A stretch of 64,000 nucleotides of DNA, from positions 205,797 through 269,796 of the forward strand of contig CANCVB010000001.1 in the NCBI GenBank assembly GCA_947381415.1. Reading direction: 5' to 3'. Origin of the DNA: Burkholderiales bacterium. Its GTDB lineage: Bacteria > Pseudomonadota > Gammaproteobacteria > Burkholderiales > Burkholderiaceae_C. Shown in pieces: positions 18,050 through 25,919 of this stretch (within the stretch, counting starts at the first letter, position 1; every line of letters starts with the position of its first letter). The notes under the pieces are model-generated. The model had not been told where the DNA came from. It made no database searches and saw only the letters and a list, made by a program, of their open reading frames with translations. The position numbers and the translations under genes are program-made.

Positions 18050-18910
18050 ATGGCAGCAGTTGGTTTGGTTGTATTGATGATCGCCGTGTTCGGTGTGTTC
18101 GTTGCCCACGGCGGTGATTTGGCACCTGTGATCAAGGCAGCGCCTTGGGAGTTTGCCCAGATTTTTGGCGCGGCGGTCGCAGCCGGTTTGATCAGTAACA
18201 GTGGTGCCACAGTGGGTTCGGGTTTCAGCGCCGTTGGCAAAGTGTTCAAGGGCCCGAAATACCACAAAGACGATTATTTGGCCATTATTTTGGTGGTGTC
18301 CAAAATCTTGAAAACCCTTAAAGCCGAGGGCGCGGTGGCGTTGGAGCCGCACATTGAAAACCCAGAGTCCAGCGCGATCTTTGCCGAATACCCCCCCTTG
18401 TTGCAAGACCACGCCTTGCTCGACATGATTTGCGACACCATCCGTTTGATGGTGGTGTCTTCTGGCAATTTAAGCCCTTACGCGGTGGAAGACGTGATGG
18501 TGGCCAACATCAAAAACCACCACCACCACGAAATGCTGAATGCGGCTTTTTGGTCGAGCATGGAAGGTGCCTTGCCTGCGCTGGGTATTGTGGCCTGTGT
18601 GTTGGGTGTGGTGAAAACCATGGGTGCGATTGACCAGCCCCCCCCTGTGTTGGGTGCCTTGATCGGCAGTGCGTTGGTGGGTACGTTCATGGGCGTGTTG
18701 TTGGCTTACGGTGTTGCCGGTCCTTTTGCGGTGCGTATCGCACAGGTGATCGACGAAGACGGTGAAGTTTTCAAATGCGTTCAATACCTGATCGTTGCCA
18801 ATTTGCATGGCCATCCCATGCCTTTGGTGATTGAGGCCGCCAGGTCTGCCATTAACCACCACAACAAACCGTCGTTCGGAGAGATCTTCGACGGTATGCG
18901 AGGCAAATAA
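18050..18910 (+). CDS. motA: Flagellar stator protein MotA
   Basis: 286 residues from ATG 18050 (MAAVGLVVLMIAV), preceded by GGAG at seven bases. An upstream TTG is less likely. Four membrane helices are seen, with the conserved stretch EGALPALGIVACVLGVVKTM (helix 3) and GALIGSALVGTFMGVLLAYG (helix 4) and a cytoplasmic loop with KYHKDDY and charged residues for FliG contact. It forms the ion-conducting stator with MotB, encoded 2 bases downstream. Ion specificity cannot be read with confidence. Confidence 0.95.
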   Translation: MAAVGLVVLMIAVFGVFVAHGGDLAPVIKAAPWEFAQIFGAAVAAGLISNSGATVGSGFSAVGKVFKGPKYHKDDYLAIILVVSKILKTLKAEGAVALEPHIENPESSAIFAEYPPLLQDHALLDMICDTIRLMVVSSGNLSPYAVEDVMVANIKNHHHHEMLNAAFWSSMEGALPALGIVACVLGVVKTMGAIDQPPPVLGALIGSALVGTFMGVLLAYGVAGPFAVRIAQVIDEDGEVFKCVQYLIVANLHGHPMPLVIEAARSAINHHNKPSFGEIFDGMRGK

Positions 18911-18912
18911 CC

Positions 18913-19986
18913 ATGGCTGAAGCAGCAGTCGCCGAAGCAGACGCCGCCATAGACGACGCGCCTGCGGAAGCCGCACCCGAAACGCCCGCAGCGGCGCCGG
19001 CCGCAGAGGCGCTCGCGCCGGTCATCATCATCAAGAAAATTGAAGATGGTCACGGCGGCGCCCACGGTGGTGCGTGGAAGATTGCGCTGGCCGACATGAT
19101 GACCGCCATGATGGCGTTCTTCTTGTTGATGTGGTTGCTCGGCGCCTCCAATGCCGACCAACGCAAAAGCATTGCTGACTATTTCAAACCCACCTCGCAC
19201 AGCTTGACCCCCGTGGGTCAATTGGCGGGCTCCAACGGTGTCTTGGGTGGCCGCTCCATCATCGACCCCGATGCCTTTCCCTATGGTTCACGCCAAACCG
19301 GTTTGTTGGAGCGCTTGACGCCCAAGTCTGAGGGCGGCCCCAACCCAGATACCGAACCGGGTCCCGAAAATGAAAACGAGGCCAAAGACCCCACCTCAGG
19401 CGGCAAAGGCGAGGGTGCAGGCTCTGGCGAAGGCGGCAAAGGCGAGGGCGGCAGCGACCCCGAAAAAATGACCAAAGCCGAACGCAAAGCCGCGGCGGAA
19501 CAAGAAGACAAAGAAAACTTTGAAAAGCTTGAAAAAGAGCTGAAAGAAAAGCTGTCTGAAAACAAAAAATTTGAAACCTTGAAGGACAAGGTGGCGATCA
19601 GCCGAGACAAAGACGGCTTGCGTATCGAAATCATCGACAACGCCGATTTCGCCATGTTCCCCAGCGGTGGCGTGGGCATGCAAGGCAAGGCTGCGGCCTT
19701 GATTGGTGAGGTGGCAGCGTCTTTGGGTGGCATGCCCAACCAGGTGGCCATCCGCGGTCATACCGATGCGGTGCCCTTCCAAAACCCTGAAGGTAAAAAC
19801 AACTGGTCCTTGTCGGCAGAACGCGCCGAGGCCACGCGTCAAATTTTGCAGAAAAAAGGCATCAAGGAAGAGCGCTTTAAACGCATTGAGGGTGTGGCCG
19901 ATACCGACCCCTTTAACCCCAAGGACAAGTTTGATCCGCGTAACCGCCGCATGAGCATCACGGTGCTCAACCAAGACCCGAAATAA
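18913..19986 (+). CDS. motB: Flagellar stator protein MotB
   Basis: 357 residues. An unusual Ala/Pro/Glu-rich cytoplasmic leader of about 45 residues precedes the single membrane helix WKIALADMMTAMMAFFLLMW, whose Asp (about residue 61) is the ion-carrying carboxylate. A long Gly/Glu/Lys-rich linker (about 140-225) separates the plug from the OmpA-like peptidoglycan-binding domain (VAIRGHTDAVPF, NWSLSAERAEATRQIL). E. coli MotB is shorter (308 residues). It lies 2 bases after motA and ends 3 bases from the convergent sigma-54 activator gene. Confidence 0.95.
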   Translation: MAEAAVAEADAAIDDAPAEAAPETPAAAPAAEALAPVIIIKKIEDGHGGAHGGAWKIALADMMTAMMAFFLLMWLLGASNADQRKSIADYFKPTSHSLTPVGQLAGSNGVLGGRSIIDPDAFPYGSRQTGLLERLTPKSEGGPNPDTEPGPENENEAKDPTSGGKGEGAGSGEGGKGEGGSDPEKMTKAERKAAAEQEDKENFEKLEKELKEKLSENKKFETLKDKVAISRDKDGLRIEIIDNADFAMFPSGGVGMQGKAAALIGEVAASLGGMPNQVAIRGHTDAVPFQNPEGKNNWSLSAERAEATRQILQKKGIKEERFKRIEGVADTDPFNPKDKFDPRNRRMSITVLNQDPK

Positions 19987-19989
19987 AGC

Positions 19990-21102
19990 TTAAGCGGTTC
20001 GCAGGTCGTATTTGTTGATCTTCTCGATCAAGGTGGTGCGCTGAAGGTTGAGCAACTTGGCGGTGCGCGACACATTGCCTTGCGAGCGCTCCAAGGCTTG
20101 TTCGATGATGTTGCGCTCAATTTCTGCCAAGCGGTCTTTCAGCGACATGCCCTCGGGCGGCAAATGCGGCATGCCTTGGGCCAGCATGATGATGCTCTCC
20201 ACCTCGTTGTCTTGCGGGACTGGTTGGTCCACCATGGCCGAGCCACCCATTTCAGCCAGTACCTCGGGCGGCGGCGTCATGTCTTGTGAGATGCATGGCC
20301 CCATCTGCAACAGCATTTGCTCTTGTATGGGCACCAAACCTTTGGGCAACAAACTTGGTGGAATCGAGCGAATGTCGAGTTCTTGGCCCGCATACAAGGT
20401 GCTGAAACGGTCCATCAAATTCGTCAGTTCGCGCACATTGCCAGGCCAAGCGTAGTTGACCAAGGCGTCTAAAAACGCCGCATTGAAACGAATCGATGGC
20501 GCTTGGGGTGTTCGGTAATGCGCGGCATAAAAATTCAGCAACTCAGGAATGTCTTGCGGGCGCTCGCGCAAAGGCGGCGTGACCACGGGCAGCACATTAA
20601 GCCGATAGTACAAATCTTCGCGAAAGCGACCGGCTTGAATTTCGGCCTCTAAATCACGGTGTGTGGCGGCAATGACACGAACGTCGATGGGAATTTGCCG
20701 TGTTGAGCCAACCGGGTCAATCACCCGCTCTTGCAAGACACGCAGCAATTTAACCTGCATGTCTAGTGACATGTCGCCAATTTCATCTAAAAAGATGGTG
20801 CCACCATGGGCCAGTTCGAAGCGGCCAATGCGGTCAGCGACCGCGCCCGTGAAAGAGCCTTTGCGGTGACCAAAGAGTTCACTTTCCAATAACTCTTTGG
20901 GAATGGCTGAACAATTTATGGGTACAAATGAGCCACCCAAACGGTCAGATTGCTCGTGCAGCGAACGCGCCAAAAGCTCCTTGCCCGTGCCACTTTCGCC
21001 CGTGATGAGGACCGTGGCGGCGGAATTGGCAATGGTGGAGATAAGGCGGCGCAGGGCTTGCGCGATCGGGCTGGTACCGATGAAATGAGAGGGTGCTTTC
21101 AT
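19990..21102 (-). CDS. Sigma-54-dependent flagellar transcriptional activator (FleQ/FlrC-like), no receiver domain
   Basis: 370 residues: an AAA+ domain that starts almost at the N-terminus (residues 8-240) and a C-terminal Fis-type helix-turn-helix (NVSRTAKLLNLQRTTLIEKI). Walker A is GESGTGKE, Walker B is GTIFLDEIGDM, the arginine-finger region is FREDLYYRLNVLPV, and the sigma-54-contacting loop reads GSFTGA instead of the usual GAFTGA. There is no phosphoacceptor receiver or FleQ-type N-terminal domain, so regulation would come from expression level, FlhG-like partners or ligands. The obvious targets are the sigma-54 boxes before flhA, fliK, flgA and flgB. Head-to-head with flgP across 134 bases. 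Confidence 0.88.
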   Translation of the reverse strand: MKAPSHFIGTSPIAQALRRLISTIANSAATVLITGESGTGKELLARSLHEQSDRLGGSFVPINCSAIPKELLESELFGHRKGSFTGAVADRIGRFELAHGGTIFLDEIGDMSLDMQVKLLRVLQERVIDPVGSTRQIPIDVRVIAATHRDLEAEIQAGRFREDLYYRLNVLPVVTPPLRERPQDIPELLNFYAAHYRTPQAPSIRFNAAFLDALVNYAWPGNVRELTNLMDRFSTLYAGQELDIRSIPPSLLPKGLVPIQEQMLLQMGPCISQDMTPPPEVLAEMGGSAMVDQPVPQDNEVESIIMLAQGMPHLPPEGMSLKDRLAEIERNIIEQALERSQGNVSRTAKLLNLQRTTLIEKINKYDLRTA

Positions 21103-21179
21103 GCTTAAAGAGATTGTGACGCATGGCTTAAATACGGCAAGTCGTCAAAAGTATTCCACCAATAACTTGCAAAGCCCCT

Positions 21180-21206
21180 TAAAGAACCGCCGCTGTGTTC
21201 CGATTC
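21180..21206 (+). promoter_or_regulatory. Sigma-28 promoter for the flgP-flgT gene group
   Basis: TAAAGAAC at 21180-21187, an 11-base spacer, then TCCGATTC at 21199-21206, 30 bases before the flgP ATG. Confidence 0.7.
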
Positions 21207-21236
21207 CTAGCTTGAACCCATTCAGAGGAACCTACC

Positions 21237-21779
21237 ATGATGTACCGAATTGCTCTCGCTGCTGCCGCTTTGTCTGGCTTGACCGCTTGCGAAACCATTC
21301 ATTCCTTGACAGCCCCTAACCAGGCGCCTGTGGTGGCCATGGCTGGCCCTGCAAGCCTTTCTTCAGCCAAAGTGGCGCCCTCGGTGGCGCCCGAACCCGC
21401 GCCTGTCTCCATGATCACGCCGATGATGGAAAAGCGCGAAACCTTTGTGGCCACGGGCTATGCTGTTATCAGTATCCAAAACCATAAAAATCCCGCGCAA
21501 CAGCGTTTGCTCGCGATCCGCGCTTCCAAGTTAGACGCTTACCGTGCGTTGACCGAACAAGTCTATGGTCAGCAAATGGATGCCACCACCACTGTGGCGG
21601 ACATGACGGTGATGAATGACACATTCCGCGCCCGCGTTGAAGGCGTGATTTACGGTGCCAATTTGGTGAGCATCACCCCCATCGGTGACGACACCTACGA
21701 GACCACCTTGTCGCTGGACCGCAATGCTGTGCAAGATTTACGCACGCTGTACCTGACCCAAATCGCTGCCCGCCGTTAA
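21237..21779 (+). CDS. flgP: FlgP-like outer-membrane lipoprotein (LPP20 family)
   Basis: 180 residues. A lipoprotein signal peptide ends in the lipobox LTAC (Cys near residue 18). After a Pro/Ala-rich spacer comes an LPP20-type domain: ATGYAVISIQ, QQRLLAIRASKLDAYRALTEQVYGQ, RARVEGVIYGANLVSI. In Vibrio and Campylobacter, FlgP builds the outer-membrane-associated H-ring or basal disk of polar flagella. The adjacent flgT-like gene and the sigma-28 box support that role here. Two in-frame ATGs at the start are equivalent. Confidence 0.82.
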   Translation: MMYRIALAAAALSGLTACETIHSLTAPNQAPVVAMAGPASLSSAKVAPSVAPEPAPVSMITPMMEKRETFVATGYAVISIQNHKNPAQQRLLAIRASKLDAYRALTEQVYGQQMDATTTVADMTVMNDTFRARVEGVIYGANLVSITPIGDDTYETTLSLDRNAVQDLRTLYLTQIAARR

Positions 21780-21780
21780 A

Positions 21781-21800
21781 CCAAACCAAACCAAACCAAA
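21781..21800 (+). repeat. (CCAAA)x4 pentanucleotide tandem repeat
   Basis: Four CCAAA copies in the 38-base gap between the flgP stop and the flgT start. Copy-number slippage would change spacing, not reading frame. Confidence 0.8.
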
Positions 21801-21817
21801 ATCTTGGGCTGACGCAA

Positions 21818-22891
21818 ATGCAACGACGCACGCTTTCCTTGGTGGTGACCGCCTGGGCATTGGCCAATGCCTTGCTGTCCTCGGTGTGGGCGCAGGCGCT
21901 CACCGCTGAAGAGCGTTTGGACGCGATTCGGCAGTCCTTGGTCCAGCGCTCGCTAGAGGGGCCAACCCAGGTACGTTCTACCCAGTGGGTGGACGGCAAT
22001 GGCGCTTTGCGCGAGAGCAACAGCTTTGTCACCGGCATGGAAGTGCGTGGTGTGCGTATCTTGGCGTATGGCCGCGACATGGACAAACAAGCCACGGCCA
22101 ACGGCATGCAACTCGATGGCAAAACCGCTTTGGCGCCCACTTGCACATCCCCAGCCGCTGATGGTGCTGTGTGGCACCAACTGAACTGGGAAGTGCGCTA
22201 TGCCTCCCCCATGCCGGCAGCACGTCGCTATGAAGCCCAGTTGATTGCCCAGAGCTTTCGCCAGCACACGTTTGCCGCTTCACACCATGCCAAAACCTGG
22301 CGGGTGAGCGAGCGTAAGTTGCCACAGGATGGCTACGAGCAATTGTTGGTGGGACAGGGCGAGCAGAACGTGCCTTGGGTTTTGCGCGTGACGGTTGCCG
22401 CCAGTTTGGACAGCTATGTCGCTGCCAACATCTATGACGTGACTTGGGAGGTGATTGGCCGTGGTGCTGGCCAAGACCCTGCTTACCGTGGGTCGCAACA
22501 AATCAGCATCGATGTGCCACGCACCGTGGGTATCGAGTCCAAGCCTTTGCCACCGGTTGTGGTGGCGCAAATCCAAGCCAGCTTGCAAACTTTCCAAGAA
22601 GGCATGGAAAAAGTGCTGTCTTGCAAAGTGCCTCAGTTTCAGGTGGTGAATGTGAATGGCGGTAGCGTGCGCATCGCTGGTGGCGCTGCCAGTGGCATCC
22701 GCGTGGGCAGCCAAATGGTGCTAGCCGACCGCCTCAAATTGCCTTTGCGTGCTTTGGAGCCGCGCGCTTTGGAGCGTCTTGCCATGGGCGAGGTCGTCTC
22801 TGTGAGCGATTATTATGCGGAGATCAAACTCACCGCTGCAAGCAAATTTCCCGCAAATGCGCAATGGGTCGCCATTCCGCATACGCCTTGA
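21818..22891 (+). CDS. flgT: FlgT-like flagellar outer-ring (H-ring) assembly protein
   Basis: 357 residues with a Sec signal peptide (MQRRTLSLVVTAWALANALL, cleavage near VWAQA). The N-terminal segment TAEERLDAIRQSLVQRSLEG and the C-terminal domain (VVNVNGGSVRIAGGAASGIRVGSQM, then GEVVSVSDYYAEIKL) resemble the FlgT architecture of Vibrio (377 residues there). FlgT surrounds the LP ring and recruits FlgO/FlgP and stators. The call rests on length, signal, position after flgP and the domain-like ends. It is less certain than flgP. Confidence 0.68.
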   Translation: MQRRTLSLVVTAWALANALLSSVWAQALTAEERLDAIRQSLVQRSLEGPTQVRSTQWVDGNGALRESNSFVTGMEVRGVRILAYGRDMDKQATANGMQLDGKTALAPTCTSPAADGAVWHQLNWEVRYASPMPAARRYEAQLIAQSFRQHTFAASHHAKTWRVSERKLPQDGYEQLLVGQGEQNVPWVLRVTVAASLDSYVAANIYDVTWEVIGRGAGQDPAYRGSQQISIDVPRTVGIESKPLPPVVVAQIQASLQTFQEGMEKVLSCKVPQFQVVNVNGGSVRIAGGAASGIRVGSQMVLADRLKLPLRALEPRALERLAMGEVVSVSDYYAEIKLTAASKFPANAQWVAIPHTP

Positions 22892-22910
22892 TTTTCAGGA
22901 GTGATTGACC

Positions 22911-23546
22911 ATGTTGTTTGCCCTTACCCGTAGCTTCGCCAGTCCCTTGGTTTTCTCCTGTGTCGTGATGTCAACGGCCTGGGCCGCGGAGTCTGCGCGC
23001 CAAGCCCCTTTGGAGTTGCCCAAAGAGCTCGTGCCCGCTGAAGCCATGCCTGTCAAAAAACCCATTCCCAAGCCCATCAAAGTGGCCAAGGCAGACATTC
23101 CCCCCGAGCCCAACAGTGCCGCCGTGGCCACGCCCGTGGCACCCGCTTCCAAACCCGTGGTGGAAGACATGGCCGCCGCTGTTTGGAAAACCCATACCGT
23201 GGTTGCAGGCGATACCTTGGACAAAGTGGTTCAAAAATACTATGCCAACAGCCCCTTGAAAATCGAGGTGTTGCGTGACTGGGTCGTGGTGAACAACCCC
23301 AAGGCTTTCACCAAAGCCAACACGAAAAAATTGCAACCTGGCACGGTACTGAATTTGGCTGACCAAGCCGAGTTGATTCAAAAGCTGATGCCCAGCCCCA
23401 GCGTGAAAGCCAGTACCCAAGCGGTGCCCAACAGCCCGTCACCCAATCCCTTGCCAGCACCGGTCGGTGGCGCGGCGGCGCACCAAGCGGGTAATATGCA
23501 AGCGCTGGTTGAACCCAACAAACGCAACTGGGTGCGCTACCCCTGA
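22911..23546 (+). CDS. Periplasmic LysM-domain protein of the flagellar outer-ring operon
   Basis: From ATG 22911 (AGGAG upstream) the product has 211 residues. A signal peptide ends near STAWAAES, a Lys/Pro-rich linker follows, then a LysM-like domain (THTVVAGDTLDKVVQKYYAN, LRDWVVVNNPKAF, LQPGTVLNL) and a Pro-rich tail. LysM binds peptidoglycan glycan. Position between flgT and the FliK-like/FhlB pair suggests it anchors the FlgP/FlgT ring to the wall. That role is inference; no named family was recognised. An in-frame TTG six bases upstream is a weaker start. Confidence 0.75.
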   Translation: MLFALTRSFASPLVFSCVVMSTAWAAESARQAPLELPKELVPAEAMPVKKPIPKPIKVAKADIPPEPNSAAVATPVAPASKPVVEDMAAAVWKTHTVVAGDTLDKVVQKYYANSPLKIEVLRDWVVVNNPKAFTKANTKKLQPGTVLNLADQAELIQKLMPSPSVKASTQAVPNSPSPNPLPAPVGGAAAHQAGNMQALVEPNKRNWVRYP

Positions 23547-23585
23547 TACCTGCTGCCGCCTTGGGCGGTGCCAAGGACAAGCCAG

Positions 23586-24725
23586 ATGCTCGGTCCCGAA
23601 CTTGTGAGTGCTGCCAGCCGGATAGGCTCAGTCCAGGTGGAGAACCGTTCGGTCTGGGTGCAAACACCGGTGGCCCAGCAACTGGGTTTGCGCGATGGGC
23701 AAATCGTGCAAGCCACCGTCGAGGTTCGTGACCAACGGGTTCGACTGTGGTTGAAAGATTTCTTTTTTGAATTGCCCAATGGCTGGGTGCTCAAAGACGG
23801 CGATAAACCGTTTTTGCGGGTCAGCCATAACGCGGGCAATTGGGGCTTTTTGATCCAAGCCTATCCCAACGGCCAAGCGCCTGCCGCGACTGCCACGCCG
23901 GTGAACCAGTTGTTTGGCTTGCGTGAGACACCACCAGCGATGCTGTTGGACACAGCCACCCCCGAGCCATTGCCCAACCGTTTGGGCATGTTGCTGATGC
24001 ATCCGCCCGGTTTCGCCACGTTTTCCAAGTTGCTCAACGACATCGCGCAAGGCAGTTGGGGCGCCCAAGCCGAGATCGGGCCGTGGTTAGGGCGTCTTTT
24101 GCAGCAGCGCAATTCCTTGGCACAAATGAACCCTGGCATGTTGCGCAAAGCGGTGCTGGGGCAGGCTCGCAGCATTGAAAATATTTTGTTGCAAGGCCAA
24201 GAGGGCGCGGACGAACCCAAGAGTTTGCTCAAACGCATTTTGGGCATGTTGACCGAAGAAGGCGGCAGCAAAGAAACCTTGCGCCAATTGGAAGAAGCCA
24301 CCACCGAGTTTGAGGCGGCACAAGCTCAAAGCGCGCAAAAAATGTTGCAAGGTGAACTTTCATTGCATGTCATCTTGCCCTTCGTAGACCATGAACCTGT
24401 GGATTTGCATTTCCAGCGCCCGCCACGCAAAAAAGGCCAAGAAGAGCCGCCACTGAGCGTGGACATCCATTCACGCAGCCGCGTGTTGGGCGAGGTGTGG
24501 CTGAACACCCAAATCTCCAAAGGCAACGATGTGGATTTGGTGATGTGGGCCATGCGCGGCGAGGTGGCGCATTTGGCGCGCGAACGCTCGGGCGAATTGG
24601 GACTGGAGCTAGGCTCGGCAGGCTTGCAGCTTCAGTCGTTTCAAATTTTCAATGCGCCTCGACCGCTGGCCAGGGTGAGCGAGTCCACGGGGACGCGGGG
24701 CTCGGTGGTTGATTTAAGGGCATGA
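23586..24725 (+). CDS. FliK-like protein with C-terminal Flg_hook domain
   Basis: 379 residues from ATG 23586 (AAGGA nine bases upstream; the frame is open from a GTG at 23568). The C-terminal 120 residues resemble the FliK hook-length domain: SLHVILPFVDHEPVDLHFQR, SRVLGEVWLNTQI, VAHLARERSGELGLELGSAG. The N-terminal part (LGLRDGQIVQATVEVRDQRV) is folded-looking rather than low-complexity as in canonical FliK. It lies 4 bases upstream of fhlB, a pairing seen in other proteobacteria. Probably a second, non-ruler FliK paralogue that interacts with the FlhB-like protein. Function inferred. Confidence 0.72.
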   Translation: MLGPELVSAASRIGSVQVENRSVWVQTPVAQQLGLRDGQIVQATVEVRDQRVRLWLKDFFFELPNGWVLKDGDKPFLRVSHNAGNWGFLIQAYPNGQAPAATATPVNQLFGLRETPPAMLLDTATPEPLPNRLGMLLMHPPGFATFSKLLNDIAQGSWGAQAEIGPWLGRLLQQRNSLAQMNPGMLRKAVLGQARSIENILLQGQEGADEPKSLLKRILGMLTEEGGSKETLRQLEEATTEFEAAQAQSAQKMLQGELSLHVILPFVDHEPVDLHFQRPPRKKGQEEPPLSVDIHSRSRVLGEVWLNTQISKGNDVDLVMWAMRGEVAHLARERSGELGLELGSAGLQLQSFQIFNAPRPLARVSESTGTRGSVVDLRA

Positions 24726-24729
24726 GCAC

Positions 24730-25053
24730 ATGAAAGCGCCGTTTGAAGCCGTTGCCCTGGAATATGGCAAAAAAAAAACCCCTCGCGTGGTGGCCAAGGG
24801 CCAGGAAGAGCTGGCGTTGCGCATCATCACCGAGGCCAAGCGCCAAGGCATTTATGTCGCAGAAGACCCGCAGTTGTTGGCCTTGCTGAGCCGTTTGAAT
24901 GTCGGGGAAGAAATTTCACAAGACATGTACACCGCAGTGGCCGTGATTTTGTCTTGGGTGTATTGGCTCAAAGGCATGCAGCCAGGCGATGAGGCCAAGA
25001 AGAGCGAGCCTGACGCAGATCAGGCTGCGAAGCCAGATCAAGCTTCGTTGTAG
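24730..25053 (+). CDS. fhlB: FhlB, protein resembling the FlhB cytoplasmic domain
   Basis: 107 residues matching the C-terminal export-switch domain of FlhB without membrane helices: AVALEYGKKKTPRVVAKGQ, LALRIITEAKRQGIYVAEDP, LLALLSRLNVGEEISQDMYTAVAVILSWVYWLKG. The autocleavage NPTH motif of FlhB is absent, as is typical of FhlB. It may substitute for or modulate the FlhB C-terminal fragment during the hook-to-filament switch. Its 3' end overlaps the convergent flgN gene by 16 bases. Confidence 0.88.
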   Translation: MKAPFEAVALEYGKKKTPRVVAKGQEELALRIITEAKRQGIYVAEDPQLLALLSRLNVGEEISQDMYTAVAVILSWVYWLKGMQPGDEAKKSEPDADQAAKPDQASL

Positions 25054-25460
25054 CCGCGCATACGGCGCAGTCGCTTGATTTGACCCAAACGGTCATAGAC
25101 CTCCACGGGGCTGGTGGGGTCGTTCACATTCAAGCTTTCTAAGGCGCCACGGATGGCGTCGAGCTTGCGCAAGATCAAAATTTCATTGCGCCGGTGCATG
25201 TCACGGCAGCTGGCCATGCGCGTGCGAAAAGGTGTCCATTCAGGACCTAAACGGTCAGCGTCTTGTGGTTGACGCACGCCCGTGAGTTGGGTGAGATCGG
25301 CCAAGATATGGTTTTTCTCGTTCAACAATTCTTCAAATGCGTCCAAGTCTTGTTCTTTGAGGGCGTTGAACTCCTCATCGAGCAAATCCACCAAACGGTC
25401 GAGCTGCATTTCAGCATACGACACGTCTTGGGGTAGGTCTAACAGCGCTTGGGCATTCAT
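25038..25460 (-). CDS. flgN: FlgN, export chaperone for FlgK and FlgL
   Basis: 140-residue, mostly helical protein. The conserved part is LVDLLDEEFNALKEQDLDAFEELLNEKN followed by an Arg/Met-rich helical half ending GQIKRLRRMRGYNEA. FlgN delivers hook-filament junction proteins to the export gate. Its clients here are unusual because FlgK is 1258 residues. It follows flgM by 19 bases, and its 3' end overlaps fhlB on the opposite strand. Confidence 0.85.
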   Translation of the reverse strand: MNAQALLDLPQDVSYAEMQLDRLVDLLDEEFNALKEQDLDAFEELLNEKNHILADLTQLTGVRQPQDADRLGPEWTPFRTRMASCRDMHRRNEILILRKLDAIRGALESLNVNDPTSPVEVYDRLGQIKRLRRMRGYNEA

Positions 25461-25479
25461 GGAACAGTCCTTGGGACGA

Positions 25480-25788
25480 TCAAATCATTTTTTCCAGCGC
25501 AACAAAGTTTTTGGCAATGCGACTGGGGTCGATGGGGTAAGTGCCTTCACGCAAAGCCGCTTTGATGGCTTCGACTTTGACGCGGTCAAAGTCAGGCGCA
25601 TCTTTGGCGCGTTGGGTGACGTTACTCAGGTTGACAGAGTCAGCGTTTTGAGGGGCGGGCGCATTGGCAGCCTTGGTCTCAGAAGCGGAACTGCTTTTGA
25701 CGGCTTTTGCCTTGTTGTCAAGCTTGTCCAAAGTCGAACGCGATGCTGCATTGGCAGGTCGGGTATTGATGGAAACAGGGTCAGACAT
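25480..25788 (-). CDS. flgM: Anti-sigma-28 factor FlgM
   Basis: 102 residues. The disordered N-terminal part (MSDPVSINTRPANAASRSTL) and the sigma-binding C-terminal helices (APDFDRVKVEAIKAALREGT, YPIDPSRIAKNFVALEKMI) are typical. It holds FliA inactive until exported through the finished hook. A sigma-28 box lies about 50 bases upstream, giving the classic negative feedback loop. flgA precedes it by 131 bases and flgN follows. Confidence 0.92.
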   Translation of the reverse strand: MSDPVSINTRPANAASRSTLDKLDNKAKAVKSSSASETKAANAPAPQNADSVNLSNVTQRAKDAPDFDRVKVEAIKAALREGTYPIDPSRIAKNFVALEKMI

Positions 25789-25839
25789 GGTGATTCCTTA
25801 TGAATGAAAGCTGAGTTTATAGAAAACTTCGCATTGCCA

Positions 25840-25866
25840 GAATCGACAGCAAATCTTGAGACTTGA
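25840..25866 (-). promoter_or_regulatory. Sigma-28 promoter for flgM-flgN
   Basis: Minus strand reads TCAAGTCT, an 11-base spacer, then GTCGATTC. The -35 is identical to that before flaG. It lies between flgA and flgM, 51 bases upstream of the flgM ATG. Confidence 0.75.
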
Positions 25867-25919
25867 GGTCGGTGAGGCAAAAAAGTCAGAAAAAATCAAA
25901 AAGAGTTGTTTTGTACTCA

